This document shows positions 52,450 to 63,758 of a stretch of DNA of 64,000 bases, one piece after another. The notes beneath the pieces were generated by a model. It saw only the letters and a program-made list of their open reading frames with translations. It was not told the origin of the DNA and searched no databases. This DNA is from Ruegeria lacuscaerulensis ITI-1157 (GTDB taxonomy: Bacteria > Pseudomonadota > Alphaproteobacteria > Rhodobacterales > Rhodobacteraceae): positions 2,412,332 to 2,476,331 of the forward strand of contig GG704596.1 in the NCBI GenBank assembly GCA_000161775.1, in the 5' to 3' direction. Position 1 is the stretch's first letter. Every line of letters starts with the position of its first letter. A program made the position numbers and the translations under genes.

Positions 52450-53700
52450 TCAGCCCAACTGCACCAGCGCGTGCCGCTTCTTGCCCGCGCTCAGCTTGAT
52501 GGGCGAGGACAAGGCCGCCGCGTCGATCATAAGCCCCGCATCGGTCAGCGGCGCGTCGTCCAGTTTGGCGCCGTTTTCGGCGATCAGGCGCTTGGCCTCC
52601 TTGCCCGATTTCGCCAGGCCCGACTTCACGATCAGCTGCACGACCGAGATGCCGTCGCCCAGATCCTCGGCGGTCAGGGTCAGGGTGGGCAGGTCGCCGC
52701 CCACGCCGCCCTTTTCGAACACCTCGCGCGCGGTGGCCTCGGCCTTGGCCGCGGCCTCGGCACCGTGCAGCAGGGTCGTGACCTCGTTGGCCAGACGGAT
52801 CTTGGCCTCGTTGATCTCGGACCCTTGCAGCGCGCCCATGCGGTCGCATTCGTCCACGGGAAGCTCGGTGAAGATCTTCAGGAAGCGGCCCACATCGGCG
52901 TCGGTGGTGTTGCGCCAGAACTGCCAGAACTCGTATGGCGACAGCATGTCGCCGTTCAGCCAGATGGCGCCGCCCTGGCTTTTGCCCATCTTGCGCCCGT
53001 CGCTGGTGGTCAGCAGGGGCGTGGTCAGGCCATAGATCTCGTGATCCAGCACGCGGCGGGTCAGGTCGATGCCGTTGACGATGTTGCCCCACTGGTCCGA
53101 TCCGCCCATCTGCAGGATGCAGCCATAGCGGCGGTTCAGTTCCAGAAAGTCATAGGCCTGCAGGATCATGTAGTTGAACTCGAGGAACGACAGGGACTGT
53201 TCCCGGTCCAGCCGCGATTTCACCGACTCAAAGGACAGCATCCGGTTGACCGAGAAATGCCGCCCGATGTCCCGCAGGAAATCGAGATAGTTCAGGTCGT
53301 CCAGCCATTCGGCATTGTTCAGCATCAGCGCGCCGGTATCGCTGTCGTCATAGGACAGGTACTTGTCGAACACCTTCTGCATGCCGGCGATGTTGGCGTC
53401 GATCTGCTCGGGGCCCAGCAGGGGGCGTTCGTCCGAGCGGAAAGACGGATCGCCCACCTTGGTGGTGCCGCCCCCCATCAGGGTGATCGGCTTGTGCCCC
53501 AGCTTCTGGAACCAGCGCAGAACCATGATGTTCATCAGATGCCCGACATGCAGGGACTGGGCGGTGGCGTCATACCCGATATAGGCTGTCTGCACCCCGC
53601 TTGTCAGAGCATCGTCAAGGCCCTGATAATCGGTGCAATCGGCCAGAAAGCCGCGCTCGATCATCGTGGCGATGAAATCCGATTTGGGGTGATACGTCAT
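52450..53700 (-). CDS. tyrS: Tyrosine-tRNA ligase
   Basis: The 416-residue class I synthetase has HVGH at 51-54, the KMSKS-like 'KMGKS' at 237-241, tyrosine-binding '[13 protein letters not shown]' and '[10 protein letters not shown]', and a C-terminal S4-like RNA-binding domain ('[21 protein letters not shown]'). ATG 53700 is correct; the frame upstream lies antisense to anmK and is not coding. It is divergent from anmK with 63 bp between starts. Confidence 0.96.
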   Translation of the reverse strand: MTYHPKSDFIATMIERGFLADCTDYQGLDDALTSGVQTAYIGYDATAQSLHVGHLMNIMVLRWFQKLGHKPITLMGGGTTKVGDPSFRSDERPLLGPEQIDANIAGMQKVFDKYLSYDDSDTGALMLNNAEWLDDLNYLDFLRDIGRHFSVNRMLSFESVKSRLDREQSLSFLEFNYMILQAYDFLELNRRYGCILQMGGSDQWGNIVNGIDLTRRVLDHEIYGLTTPLLTTSDGRKMGKSQGGAIWLNGDMLSPYEFWQFWRNTTDADVGRFLKIFTELPVDECDRMGALQGSEINEAKIRLANEVTTLLHGAEAAAKAEATAREVFEKGGVGGDLPTLTLTAEDLGDGISVVQLIVKSGLAKSGKEAKRLIAENGAKLDDAPLTDAGLMIDAAALSSPIKLSAGKKRHALVQLG

Positions 53701-53763
53701 GTCTTGCCTCGGGGTTGAATTGCGGGGCACGTTATAGGCGGCGAACGAGGGAAGGAAAAGGCC

Positions 53764-54885
53764 ATGAATAAGGCCCGAGGCAAAGTTGGGGCAGTGCGGG
53801 CACTGGGGGCCATGTCGGGCACCTCGCTCGACGGGGTCGACGCGGCGGTGGTGGAAACCGACGGGCGGCAGATCCTGCGGTTCGGCGACAGTGCCTACCG
53901 GCCCTATACCGAGGACGAGCGCAAGCTGCTGCGCGCCGCGCTGGGAAAATGGAGCGGACCCGAGGTGCACGCCGCCGAAGATCTGGTGACCCGCGCCCAT
54001 GCCGAGCTGCTGTCGGAATTCGAGGACGTGGACCTGATCGGGTTTCACGGCCAGACCCTTGCGCATGAGCCGCGCGGCAAGGGCACGCTGCAGGTGGGCG
54101 ATGGCGAGGGGCTGGCAGTCGCGCTGGGTGTGCCCGTGGTCTGGGATTTCCGCAGCGATGACGTGGCCATGGGTGGCGAGGGGGCGCCGCTGGCGCCGTT
54201 CTTCCACTTTGCCTGCGCAAAATATGTCGGGGCCACGGCGCCCTTGTGCTTTCTGAACCTGGGCGGTGTAGGCAACCTGACCTATGTGGACCCGTCCTTT
54301 GACGGACCCGAGGCGCCCGGTGCGCTGCTGGCCTTTGACACCGGCCCGGCCAATGCGCCGATCGACGATCTGGTGCAGGCGCGTCTGGGCTTGCCGATGG
54401 ACCGCGACGGCGCGCTGGCCCGGCAGGGCACAGTCGAGAACGGAGCGCTGGAGCTGTTTCTGGCCGAGCCCTATTTCAACCGTCTGCCGCCCAAATCGCT
54501 GGACCGCAACGATTTTGCCGAGATGATCGGTCTGGTGAAGGAATTGAGCGACGCTGACGCCGTCGCCACCCTGACAGGCATGAGCGCCGCCGGGGTGGTG
54601 CAGGGGATGGAGCATTGCCCCAGACCGCCCGCGCGGGTGCTGGTCACCGGCGGCGGGCGCAAGAACCCGGTTTTGATGGAGATGCTGCGCGTGGCGCTGG
54701 ACTGCCCGGTTGATCCGGTCGAGGTAGTGGGGCTGGATGGCGACATGCTCGAGGCGCAGGCCTTTGCGTATCTGGCGGTGCGTGTCGCGCGGGGAATGCC
54801 GACCTCTTGCCCGGGCACCACCGGGGTCAAGGCGTTGGTTGGCGGGGGCACGGTCAGCCGGGTGTCGCAGGGCGCACCGCACTGA
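53764..54885 (+). CDS. anmK: Anhydro-N-acetylmuramic acid kinase
   Basis: This 373-residue enzyme of the ASKHA superfamily cleaves and phosphorylates anhydroMurNAc to MurNAc-6-phosphate in peptidoglycan recycling, downstream of NagZ. '[20 protein letters not shown]' is the diagnostic N-terminal phosphate loop, followed by '[11 protein letters not shown]' and '[14 protein letters not shown]', and '[15 protein letters not shown]' near the C-terminus. It stands alone between divergent tyrS and the secreted 170-residue protein. Confidence 0.95.
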   Translation: MNKARGKVGAVRALGAMSGTSLDGVDAAVVETDGRQILRFGDSAYRPYTEDERKLLRAALGKWSGPEVHAAEDLVTRAHAELLSEFEDVDLIGFHGQTLAHEPRGKGTLQVGDGEGLAVALGVPVVWDFRSDDVAMGGEGAPLAPFFHFACAKYVGATAPLCFLNLGGVGNLTYVDPSFDGPEAPGALLAFDTGPANAPIDDLVQARLGLPMDRDGALARQGTVENGALELFLAEPYFNRLPPKSLDRNDFAEMIGLVKELSDADAVATLTGMSAAGVVQGMEHCPRPPARVLVTGGGRKNPVLMEMLRVALDCPVDPVEVVGLDGDMLEAQAFAYLAVRVARGMPTSCPGTTGVKALVGGGTVSRVSQGAPH

Positions 54886-54961
54886 AACGCGGGAAAAAAT
54901 GATCCTGCCAAGGCGCTCGGGCGTAATTGTAGCAGTAGCCACAACAACGCCGGAGATGAAG

Positions 54962-55474
54962 ATGATCGGTTCCCTTGTCAAAAATGCGGCCGGTTGTGCC
55001 GTCGCGTTCACGCTCGCAGTGCCCGCCATGGCCGACGTGCAGGTTGAGTTCGTCGAGGGAGCGCCAAAGGACCGCTTCGTCCTTCGCAACGCCAGCGATT
55101 GCAGCCTGTCTGCTGCAACGGTGCGTCTGGATTTGTCCTCGTCGCAGGGCGGGCTGGTCTTTGATGTCACCGGTGCCGGAGCAGGTGTTGAAGTGTTTCA
55201 GCCCTTTGAAATGGTTTCGGGGTCCGAGTATCTGAACGGGCTGCCTCAGGTTCAGGATGGGCAGTCGATGGTCGATCTGGACATCCGGGCCATGCCGCCC
55301 GGTGCAGAAATCGCCTTTACGATCGACGTGGATGACACAGGCGGCGGACGCGAGATCACCGTGTCGGGGGCCGAGATTCAGGGTGCGACGGTCTCTCTGG
55401 AAGGCGCGCAGAACGCGCAGCGTGGTGTCTTTTCGTCGACGGCCCGCGCGGCTATACCGGTCGGGACCTGCTGA
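54962..55474 (+). CDS. Secreted protein of unknown function
   Basis: The 170-residue protein has a Sec signal peptide ('[24 protein letters not shown]', cleavage after residue 24). A beta-rich mature domain starts '[21 protein letters not shown]' and contains '[28 protein letters not shown]' and '[20 protein letters not shown]'. I recall similar Rhodobacteraceae proteins labelled 'aggregation factor core', which is not evidence of function. Start ATG 54962 with GGAG spaced 6 bp upstream is preferred to ATG 54956. The TspO gene follows after 29 bp. Confidence 0.8.
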   Translation: MIGSLVKNAAGCAVAFTLAVPAMADVQVEFVEGAPKDRFVLRNASDCSLSAATVRLDLSSSQGGLVFDVTGAGAGVEVFQPFEMVSGSEYLNGLPQVQDGQSMVDLDIRAMPPGAEIAFTIDVDDTGGGREITVSGAEIQGATVSLEGAQNAQRGVFSSTARAAIPVGTC

Positions 55475-55503
55475 GCGGCGGTGAAACTGCGGATGGAACG
55501 GGC

Positions 55504-55956
55504 ATGAGCAATATCCTGACACGTATCGCCTTTCTGGTTCTGGTACTGGGTGGCGGCATACTGATCGGCACTCTGACGGGGCCGGGTGAGTGGTATGCAA
55601 ACCTGAACAAACCGGTCTTCAACCCGCCGGGCTGGGTGTTCGGCCCGGTCTGGACGGTTCTGTACGTGCTGATCGCGATGGTGGGATGGCGGCAGTTCGA
55701 ACGGGACCGGGGATCGCCCGCAATGCGCCTGTGGTGGGCGCAGTTGGGCCTGAACTTCCTGTGGTCGCCCGCATTCTTCGTGCTGCACCAGCCATGGCTG
55801 GCATTGGTAGTGATCTTGTCGCTGCTGGTGGTGATCGTGCTGTTCATCGCGCGTGTCCGCCCGGTTGACCGCGTTTCGGCTTGGGCGTTCTTGCCCTATC
55901 TGGCATGGGTGTCATTTGCGACGGTGCTGAACCTGTCGATTGCCGCGTTGAACTGA
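55504..55956 (+). CDS. tspO: TspO/MBR family tryptophan-rich protein
   Basis: The 150-residue membrane protein has five helices and many tryptophans ('WYANLNKPVFNPPGWVFGPVWTVLYVLIA' near the N-terminus, 'LWWAQLGLNFLWSPAFF' in the middle). TspO binds porphyrins and, in Rhodobacter, negatively modulates photosynthesis genes in response to oxygen. A role in tetrapyrrole or stress handling is plausible. It follows the secreted protein gene by 29 bp and is convergent with a transporter-like gene. Confidence 0.94.
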   Translation: MSNILTRIAFLVLVLGGGILIGTLTGPGEWYANLNKPVFNPPGWVFGPVWTVLYVLIAMVGWRQFERDRGSPAMRLWWAQLGLNFLWSPAFFVLHQPWLALVVILSLLVVIVLFIARVRPVDRVSAWAFLPYLAWVSFATVLNLSIAALN

Positions 55957-55985
55957 GCGTCAGTCATTCTGCGCTGGCCCATTAC

Positions 55986-57176
55986 TTATTCGACCGGCGT
56001 GCCGAACACGGTGATCGCCAGCCCAAGAAGCGACAATCCAATACCAAGGGCGGCCCCGAGCGGGCGACCGCTTTGATGGGCCGATACGGCGGCAATCAGG
56101 GCCTGGATGGCATAGTAGAGCGCAAAGGCGCGGGATGCATAGCTGATGATCTCGAAGATGTTGAAGGACCAGGTCAGCAGAACGCCCAGTCCGACCAGCA
56201 GTGTATAGGCCAGCTTCTCTGGGATCCGGCCTGCGGTGACCTCGGCGATCAATCCGCCTGATCCGGCGGTGTCGGCAATGGCGGCGCTGAATTGCGCGCT
56301 CAGCGCGGCGGCCACCAGCAGCAGCGGCAGGATCGGCGCCACCACATGCATCAGTTCGATGATCGTGGTTTCGTCCAGCGACTGCGGGTCGGTATCGACC
56401 GCATAGGTCAGCAGCACCACATAGACGATGTAGATCGCGGCCGAGATCCATTGTGCCATCCGCATCGACCGAACCCGCGTAGGCGCATCATAGGTTGCGC
56501 CCAGATAGCGCGAGGTCTCGAACCCCTGCACCGTGATCAGCAGCCCCGCCGCCAGGGTGATCGCAGCCCATCCGGTAACCTGTGGCGGGTCAAAAGCCAG
56601 CGCGCCGGCCCCTGCGGTCTTGCCGAAATACGCGGCCAGACCGATGATCAGCCCAGCTATGATGGCCAGCTTGATCCCCACCGAAACCTGTTCCAGCCGT
56701 TCCAGCGCCGCAAACCCCCGCGTCCAGCCGATGGCGAGGATGAAGGTGAACACCGCCGTCGTCAGCAAGTTCGCATGATAGGCGTCGTCCAGCTGGGTGA
56801 GGCTGACGCCGAAGGCGCCGAACAGGTTCAGGTAATAAGCAACCGAGATGAAATAGGCGAAGGCCAGAACCGCCGATGCAGCAGTTTCCAGCCTTTGCAA
56901 CAGGGGGGACGGCCGCGTGCGGCGGGCGTTCTGCGCGATGTTGAACCGGATCGCGCCGCCGAACGCATAGGCCAGCGCGCACAGGGCCAGCATCACCAGC
57001 GGTGCATAGCCGCCATAGCTGACATCCAGAATCGGCCCCAGCACCAGGAACCCGCTGCCGATGATCGAGGCCAGCGGCGTGATCGTGGCCCGCCACAACG
57101 GGGCGTTGGCCAGCCTGGGCCAGGTCAGAACGGCGCCGGTCAGCACGACCGCGGCAAGAATCAGGGCATTGATCAT
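55986..57176 (-). CDS. APC/LeuT-fold-like integral membrane protein
   Basis: This 396-residue protein has about ten to twelve hydrophobic helices. The first helix pair ('LILAAVVLTGAVLTWPRL') and unwound segment 'ASIIGSGFLVLGPIL', and the fifth-helix-like 'GFETSRYLGATYDAPTRVRSMRMAQW', recall APC-superfamily (LeuT fold) transporters. It is shorter than most amino acid permeases (about 450), and I cannot assign a substrate. It follows the cupin gene by 42 bp on the same strand, which may be cotranscribed. Confidence 0.75.
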   Translation of the reverse strand: MINALILAAVVLTGAVLTWPRLANAPLWRATITPLASIIGSGFLVLGPILDVSYGGYAPLVMLALCALAYAFGGAIRFNIAQNARRTRPSPLLQRLETAASAVLAFAYFISVAYYLNLFGAFGVSLTQLDDAYHANLLTTAVFTFILAIGWTRGFAALERLEQVSVGIKLAIIAGLIIGLAAYFGKTAGAGALAFDPPQVTGWAAITLAAGLLITVQGFETSRYLGATYDAPTRVRSMRMAQWISAAIYIVYVVLLTYAVDTDPQSLDETTIIELMHVVAPILPLLLVAAALSAQFSAAIADTAGSGGLIAEVTAGRIPEKLAYTLLVGLGVLLTWSFNIFEIISYASRAFALYYAIQALIAAVSAHQSGRPLGAALGIGLSLLGLAITVFGTPVE

Positions 57177-57218
57177 GGTGCAATCTGGGCGGTTGTTCCC
57201 GCAAAGAACAAGAGACGA

Positions 57219-57650
57219 TCAGTCGTTGCGTGGCATGCGCGGGATGTCGAAATCCGGGGACGCCAATTCGAACCCTTCGAACCGGAACCCGGGTGAGACC
57301 ACGCAGCTGACCAGCGTGTAGTCCCCAGTGCTGCGGGCGGCCTGCCAATGCCCGGCGGGTACGATGACCTGCGGCGTACCTTCGCTCAGGTCAGGGGACA
57401 GCATGTGGTCGGCTGCCGGTCCGGTGTCGGTTTCGCTGATCGACAGGATCAGCGGTGCGCCGGCGTGAAACAGCCAGATCTCGGTCGCATCGACCCGGTG
57501 CCAGTGGCTGGCCTCGCCCTGTTTAAGCAGGAAATAGATGCAGGTCGCGGTGGGGCGGCCGCTGTTGTCCGCGCGCCAGGTCTCGGCATACCAACCGCCT
57601 TCGGGGTGGGGCTGCAGTTGCAGGTGGTCTATGATCTGGTCGGCGGTCAT
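57219..57650 (-). CDS. Cupin domain protein, DUF985
   Basis: The 143-residue cupin of the DUF985 family contains '[14 protein letters not shown]', '[21 protein letters not shown]' with candidate metal His pair, and '[21 protein letters not shown]'. Family members are small metal-binding beta-barrels; some related proteins act as epimerases or isomerases. The exact reaction is unknown. ATG 57650 is chosen, as the 16 in-frame residues upstream are basic and unlike the family. It is divergent from selO with 66 bp between starts. Confidence 0.9.
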   Translation of the reverse strand: MTADQIIDHLQLQPHPEGGWYAETWRADNSGRPTATCIYFLLKQGEASHWHRVDATEIWLFHAGAPLILSISETDTGPAADHMLSPDLSEGTPQVIVPAGHWQAARSTGDYTLVSCVVSPGFRFEGFELASPDFDIPRMPRND

Positions 57651-57716
57651 GGCGGGCCTTTCACGGCGATGGGATTTGGTGCTGGCAATACTGCGCACAG
57701 ATCATATGTTTGCGCC

Positions 57717-59135
57717 ATGACCCTGACGATCCCCTTCGACAATTCCTATGCCCGGCTGCCGGCCGCCTTTTATGCGCGCCAGTCGCCCGAACCCGTGCGC
57801 GCGCCGCGACTGGTGGCTTTCAATGACGATCTGGCGCAGGTGCTGGGCATCTCGCCCGGTGACGCGCAGGACATGGCCCAGGTGTTTGCGGGCAATACCG
57901 TGCCGGACGGGGCCGAGCCGTTGGCGCAGCTGTATTCTGGCCACCAGTTCGGCACCTACAACCCGCAGCTGGGCGACGGGCGCGCGGTGCTGCTGGGCGA
58001 GGTTGTGGGCACGGACTGGATACGCCGCGACATTCAGCTCAAGGGCTCGGGGCGCACGCCGTTTTCGCGGCAGGGCGACGGGCGGGCCTGGCTGGGGCCG
58101 GTTCTGCGCGAATATGTCGTGTCCGAGGCGATGCACGCGCTGGGCATTCCCACCACCCGCGCTTTGGCGGCGGTGGAAACCGGCGAAGTCGTGCTGCGCG
58201 AGGGGCCGATGCCCGGCGCGGTGCTGACCCGTGTAGCGCAAAGCCATCTGCGGGTGGGCACGTTCCAGGTGTTCGCCGCACGCGGCCAGATCGCCGACCT
58301 GCGGCGGCTGACCGATTATGCCATCGCGCGCCACTACCCCGATGTGACAGGGCCGATGGGCCTGCTGCGCGCCGTGCGTGACGCGCAGGCCGCGCTGATC
58401 GCGCAATGGATGGCGGTGGGCTTCATCCACGGGGTGATGAACACCGACAACTGCGCCATCTCGGGCGAAACCATCGACTATGGTCCCTGCGCCTTCATGG
58501 ACAGCTATCATCCGAATACCGTCTACAGCTCGATCGACCGGATGGGGCGCTATGCCTATTCCAACCAGCCCGAGATCGCGGTGTGGAACCTGGCGCAGCT
58601 GGCGACGGCGCTGATCCAGCAGATCGAGGACCGGCAGGCCGCCGTGGAAGAGGCGACCGAGATCGTACATGCGATGCCCGACCTGCTGCAGCAGCACTGG
58701 CTGCTGCGATTCCGGGCCAAGATCGGCCCGACCACCGAGGAGTACGGCGACCTTGCGCTGATCTCGGACCTGCTGACGCGGATGGCGCAGAACCAGGCCG
58801 ATTTCACCAATACCTTCCACGCGCTCGGCGGTGATGCGGCAAGGGACCAGTTCACCGATCCAACGGCTTTTGACAGCTGGGCCGAGGGGTGGCGCGCGCG
58901 GCTGACGCGCGAGGCTGATCCGCTCGCGGTGATGCGCGCGGCCAATCCGGCCTTCATTCCGCGCAACCACCGGATCGAGCAGATGATCCAGGCCGCCGTT
59001 CAGGGCGACTATGCCCCGTTCCACCGGCTGAATGCAGTGCTGGCCCGGCCCTATGACGACCAGCCCGACGCCGCCGACCTGAGGCGCCCGCCCACGCAGG
59101 ACGAGGTGGTGCATGCCACCTTTTGCGGCACCTGA
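57717..59135 (+). CDS. selO: Protein adenylyltransferase SelO
   Basis: This 472-residue pseudokinase transfers AMP to protein side chains in redox regulation. Catalytic positions are visible: Lys109 in '[15 protein letters not shown]', Asp244-Asn245 in '[11 protein letters not shown]' and Asp254 in 'TIDYGPC'; the spacing between the last three matches characterised bacterial SelO. Start ATG 57717 begins '[15 protein letters not shown]'; longer upstream frames run through the divergent cupin region. It ends 'HATFCGT', the conserved C-terminal Cys of the family. Confidence 0.94.
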   Translation: MTLTIPFDNSYARLPAAFYARQSPEPVRAPRLVAFNDDLAQVLGISPGDAQDMAQVFAGNTVPDGAEPLAQLYSGHQFGTYNPQLGDGRAVLLGEVVGTDWIRRDIQLKGSGRTPFSRQGDGRAWLGPVLREYVVSEAMHALGIPTTRALAAVETGEVVLREGPMPGAVLTRVAQSHLRVGTFQVFAARGQIADLRRLTDYAIARHYPDVTGPMGLLRAVRDAQAALIAQWMAVGFIHGVMNTDNCAISGETIDYGPCAFMDSYHPNTVYSSIDRMGRYAYSNQPEIAVWNLAQLATALIQQIEDRQAAVEEATEIVHAMPDLLQQHWLLRFRAKIGPTTEEYGDLALISDLLTRMAQNQADFTNTFHALGGDAARDQFTDPTAFDSWAEGWRARLTREADPLAVMRAANPAFIPRNHRIEQMIQAAVQGDYAPFHRLNAVLARPYDDQPDAADLRRPPTQDEVVHATFCGT

Positions 59136-59221
59136 GCGGGTTTCGGCATCTGTGTTGAACTATCGGCTTGCGTCCGGGCGCGATCCTGCGAATCCTGACG
59201 GGGTAGAACCGTAGAAAACCG

Positions 59222-59926
59222 ATGACCACTTTGCCCAAGCTGCGCCTTGCCAGCTACAACATCCAGAAATGCGTCGGACTGGATCTGCGACGCCAGCCGC
59301 AGCGCATCCTGCAGGTGCTGGATCGGCTGGGCGCCGATATCGTGGTGCTGCAAGAGGCCGACAAACGCCTGCCGCCGCGCCCGGCGGCGCTGCCGCATTT
59401 CATGCTGGACGAGGCCGGGTGGAAGATCGTCGATCTGGGCGGTGCGGGCAGTCTGGGCTGGCATGGCAACGCGGTGATCTGGCGGGGCGACCACATCCGG
59501 GTGCGCCGCGCCGCGCATCACGATCTGCCGGGGCTGGAGCCGCGCGGGGCGGTCCGGGTCGAATTCGACACACATATCGGGCCTTTGCGGGTGATGGGCA
59601 TGCATCTGGGGCTGTTCTCGGCGTGGCGCCGCCAGCAGATCCTTCACCTGCGGCGGGACGGCCGCGCGCTGGACCGGATGCCCACCGTCTGGGCAGGGGA
59701 TTTCAACGAATGGTCGCGCCAGCCGATCCTTGACCGCCTGGCTCCCGACATGCGGTTCCTGCCGCCTGTGCCCAGCTTTCCCGCCGCGCAGCCTCTGGGC
59801 GCGCTGGACCGGATCGCGCTGGGCGGCGGGCTCGAGGCGCTGGCCCACGGCGTGCACGGGGAACGGCCCGCGCATATCGCCTCGGACCACCTGCCGGTCT
59901 GGGCCGATCTGCGCCTGACTGGTTGA
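59222..59926 (+). CDS. Endonuclease/exonuclease/phosphatase family protein
   Basis: The 234-residue EEP-fold hydrolase starts with 'LRLASYNIQKCVGLD' (Asn ligand), continues 'IVVLQEADKRLP' (Glu ligand) and 'WAGDFNEWSRQPILDR', and ends 'HIASDHLPVWADL' with catalytic Asp/His. It lacks the DNA-repair-specific loops of XthA and could act on nucleic acids, phospholipids or inositol phosphates. It follows selO by 86 bp on the same strand. Confidence 0.9.
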   Translation: MTTLPKLRLASYNIQKCVGLDLRRQPQRILQVLDRLGADIVVLQEADKRLPPRPAALPHFMLDEAGWKIVDLGGAGSLGWHGNAVIWRGDHIRVRRAAHHDLPGLEPRGAVRVEFDTHIGPLRVMGMHLGLFSAWRRQQILHLRRDGRALDRMPTVWAGDFNEWSRQPILDRLAPDMRFLPPVPSFPAAQPLGALDRIALGGGLEALAHGVHGERPAHIASDHLPVWADLRLTG

Positions 59927-60007
59927 CGCGGCCCGGGTGCAAAACATAGTGGCGAAATCCGTGCGGACAGACTAAGACAGAGACCCGAACGGATTCTGAG
60001 GGGTGCC

Positions 60008-60421
60008 ATGCCGGACACGATCATCGCGCGTTGCGAAGCCAAGGGCCTGCGCATGACCGGCCAGCGCCGGACCATCGCGACCGTGCTGGAACAAAGCGAC
60101 GACCATCCGGATGTCGAGGAACTGTACGCCCGCGCATCGGCGCTGGATGCGGGCATCTCGATCGCAACCGTCTATCGTACCGTCAAACTGTTCGAAGAGG
60201 CCGGAATTCTCGAGCGGCTGGAATTCGGCGATGGGCGCGCGCGCTATGAAGACGCCGAGCGCGACCACCACGATCACCTGATCGACATGAACTCGGGCGA
60301 GGTGATCGAGTTCGTGGACCCCGAGATCGAAGCTCTGCAGGAAAAGATCGCCGCCAAGTTGGGGTACCGCCTGAAAGGGCACCGGCTGGAGCTGTACGGC
60401 GTGCCGCTGGACAAGGACTGA
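60008..60421 (+). CDS. mur: Fur family regulator, Mur type
   Basis: The 137-residue regulator has the Fur winged helix ('GLRMTGQRRTIATVLEQSDDHPDVEELYARA' to 'SIATVYRTVKLFEEAG') and the regulatory metal site HHDH (87-90). The C-x2-C pairs of classical Fur are replaced ('HLIDMNSGEVIEF'), as in the alphaproteobacterial manganese-responsive Mur. In this group the protein represses Mn2+ uptake (mntH or sitABCD) and sometimes iron genes. The irr alternative is less likely because the N-terminal haem motif is absent. Targets are outside the window. Confidence 0.88.
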   Translation: MPDTIIARCEAKGLRMTGQRRTIATVLEQSDDHPDVEELYARASALDAGISIATVYRTVKLFEEAGILERLEFGDGRARYEDAERDHHDHLIDMNSGEVIEFVDPEIEALQEKIAAKLGYRLKGHRLELYGVPLDKD

Positions 60422-60565
60422 TCCGGCGCCGACCCATCACGAAACGCGAACGGTCGGCTCAAATCAATTCATCATTCGTGGCAAGGTTGCGGGTTGCCAG
60501 ACGGGGGCAATCGGGATTTCCTGCGCCGGTCGGGTCGGAATGGCCCGCCGGACGGAGACGCGCGC

Positions 60566-61450
60566 ATGAACAACGTACAGGGCATTTTTCTGATCATCGG
60601 GGCGATGGCCGCCTTCACGCTTGAGGACATGTTCATCAAGCACCTGTCGGTCACGGTGCCGACCGGGCAGGTCATGTTGGTGCTGGGCCTGTTCTGCGGG
60701 TTGGCCTTTGCCCTGATGGCGGTGGTCACGCGCAAGAGGATCTTTGACCGGGCCGCCTGGCAGCCCTTGCCCCTGATCCGCGCGGGCACCGAGGCCGTCG
60801 GCGCGCTCAGCTTCGTCACCGCCTTGTCGCTGGTCGATCTGTCCACGGTCGCCGCCGTGTTCCAGGCCATGCCCTTGGCGGTAACCATGGGGGCCGCGCT
60901 GTTCCTGGGCGAGCAGGTCGGCTGGCGGCGGTGGAGCGCGATCGGCGTCGGATTCGCCGGGGTGCTGATGGTCATCCGCCCCGGTCTGGACGGGTTCCGC
61001 CCCGAGGCTCTGTTCGTGGTGGCGACGGTGGTCGCCATCGCCGCCCGCGACCTGATCACCCGGCGGCTGGACGCGCGGGTGGCCTCGGCCGTGGTGGCGC
61101 TGCAGGCCTATGCGGCGGTGGCGTTGGCGGGGGCTGTTCTGATGCTGATGGCGGGCCAGCCATTGGTGTCGCTTCAGGCCGGTCAGATCGGCCCTTATAT
61201 CGGCGCGGTGGGCTTTGGCGTGCTGGGCTATTTCGGCATCGTCACGGCGATGCGCGTGGGCGAGGCCTCGGCCCTGACCCCGTTCCGCTATACGCGTCTG
61301 CTGTTTTCGATCCTGGCCGGGATGTGGATGTTCGGCGAACGGCCGGACCTGGTGACCATGATCGGCGCGTCGCTGATCATCGGGTCGGGCATGTACACGT
61401 TCATCCGCGAACGGCGCATCGCGCGGGCCATGGCTCCGGCGGTCTGCTGA
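60566..61450 (+). CDS. EamA-family DMT superfamily transporter
   Basis: This 294-residue transporter has ten hydrophobic helices in two EamA repeats; the segment 'EAVGALSFVTALSLVDLSTVAAVFQAMPLAVTM' is the conserved core of the first, and 'GFGVLGYFGIVTAMRVGEASALTPFRYTRLLFSIL' of the second. Family members export or import metabolites such as amino acids or sugars. The start ATG 60566 has GGAG upstream; a longer frame from 60494 adds a Gly/Asp-rich tail that is unlikely to be translated. Its stop is 2 bp before the first eno operator. Confidence 0.9.
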   Translation: MNNVQGIFLIIGAMAAFTLEDMFIKHLSVTVPTGQVMLVLGLFCGLAFALMAVVTRKRIFDRAAWQPLPLIRAGTEAVGALSFVTALSLVDLSTVAAVFQAMPLAVTMGAALFLGEQVGWRRWSAIGVGFAGVLMVIRPGLDGFRPEALFVVATVVAIAARDLITRRLDARVASAVVALQAYAAVALAGAVLMLMAGQPLVSLQAGQIGPYIGAVGFGVLGYFGIVTAMRVGEASALTPFRYTRLLFSILAGMWMFGERPDLVTMIGASLIIGSGMYTFIRERRIARAMAPAVC

Positions 61451-61452
61451 CC

Positions 61453-61515
61453 TGTTGGCGCAAACACGCCGCTGTTGGCGCTAAAGGCCGGAAAATATGC
61501 GTGTTAGCGATAACG
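61453..61515 (+). promoter_or_regulatory. Three LacI-type operator-like sites upstream of eno
   Basis: TGTTGGCGCAAACA (61453-61466), TGTTGGCGCTAAAG (61473-61486) and TGTTAGCGATAACG (61502-61515) share the half-site TGTT(A/G)GCG. The first and third are near-palindromes of the form TGTTnnCGnnAACA, closely resembling the LacI/GntR operators of E. coli. CceR, the LacI-family central-carbon regulator of Rhodobacter, is the most plausible binder, because eno is a central-carbon gene. The third site lies 71 bp upstream of the eno start. Confidence 0.55.
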
Positions 61516-61549
61516 GACCCGGTTTACTTTTCCCCGCGTGCTGGTATGA

Positions 61550-62863
<1,314 letters not shown>

Positions 62864-62909
62864 GCCACAAGCTGCTAGGCTGGCCCCCGACATTGGCCGG
62901 GGGTCCGTC

Positions 62910-63437
62910 ATGCTCAGCATCATTGAACCAAGAACGCCGGAGCAGTTCGACGCTGTCCGGCGTTTGTGCTGGGAGTATCACGCCTTTTTGCTGACGCTGG
63001 ACGAACGGTCGCGGCAGGTCGTGAATACCTTCTATCCACCCGAAAAATATGCCGCTGTTCTGTCCGCCATCGAGACCGAGCATATGCCACCGAAGGGCGG
63101 GACCCGGCTTGCGATTCTGGATGGGCAGGCGGTGGGCTGCGGGATGTTCCAGACGATCGGTCCGGGCGTCGCCGAAATCAAGCGCGTGTTCGTGACCGAG
63201 GAAGCCCGGGGCACCGGCGCGGGCTGTGCGATCATGCAGGCGCTGATTGCCCAGTGCCGCAAGGACGGGTTCGAGATGATCCGGATGGACACCGGGAAAC
63301 CGCTGCAGGCGGCGACTCGGCTGTATCTGTCCTTGGGCTTCAATCTGCGCGATGCCTATTCCGACATACCCGAGATCGCCCGGGGGCAATTGTTGTTCTT
63401 TGAAATGTCGCTGCGGGGTGATTCCGCAGAACCCTAG
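62910..63437 (+). CDS. GNAT family N-acetyltransferase
   Basis: The 175-residue protein has a clear acetyl-CoA loop 'VFVTEEARGTGAGCAIMQALI' (about 92-112), an N-terminal recognition half ('FDAVRRLCWEYHAFLLTLDERSRQVV'), and a terminal strand-helix 'AATRLYLSLGFNLRDAYSDIPE'. It is not RimI or another recognisable ribosomal acetyltransferase. A GGCCCCC/GGGGGTC hairpin between eno and this gene (62882-62905), lacking a U-tract, could be a weak eno terminator or a leader stem. Confidence 0.85.
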   Translation: MLSIIEPRTPEQFDAVRRLCWEYHAFLLTLDERSRQVVNTFYPPEKYAAVLSAIETEHMPPKGGTRLAILDGQAVGCGMFQTIGPGVAEIKRVFVTEEARGTGAGCAIMQALIAQCRKDGFEMIRMDTGKPLQAATRLYLSLGFNLRDAYSDIPEIARGQLLFFEMSLRGDSAEP

Positions 63438-63587
63438 GGAATTGCAGGGAAATTGCCCAAGACCTCAGTTTCAAGGGGTCGGAAACGCAAATCGAAGCAA
63501 ACATAAATGTCATTATGTGTGAACTTTTACCTACGCGCACGGCAGCGATGGGCGTAGTTTGACAGCACAGCAGAAAAGGAGAACGCA

Positions 63588-63758
63588 ATGTCTGCTTCTA
63601 GAATGCTTCTCGTGATTTCGATGCTATCCGTCGGTGTTCTGGCGGCTTGTGCGGGGCCTGGCACCTACCCGATCACCGGAGAGCCGGTGTCGCAGAATGA
63701 TCCGGTGCAGGAGATGTACTACAGCCCCAGCCTGATCTTCCGCGGTGAATCGCGCTAG
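63588..63758 (+). CDS. Small lipoprotein
   Basis: The 56-residue open frame starts at ATG 63588 after AAAAGGAG and has a lipoprotein signal peptide with lipobox 'LAAC' (Cys at about residue 21). It is followed by a short polar tail ending 'YYSPSLIFRGESR'. It overlaps the convergent GNAT gene by 4 bp. The upstream 150 bp is AT-rich and contains ACATAA-N6-TTATGT (63501-63518), which could be an operator. I do not recognise a family. Confidence 0.7.
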   Translation: MSASRMLLVISMLSVGVLAACAGPGTYPITGEPVSQNDPVQEMYYSPSLIFRGESR

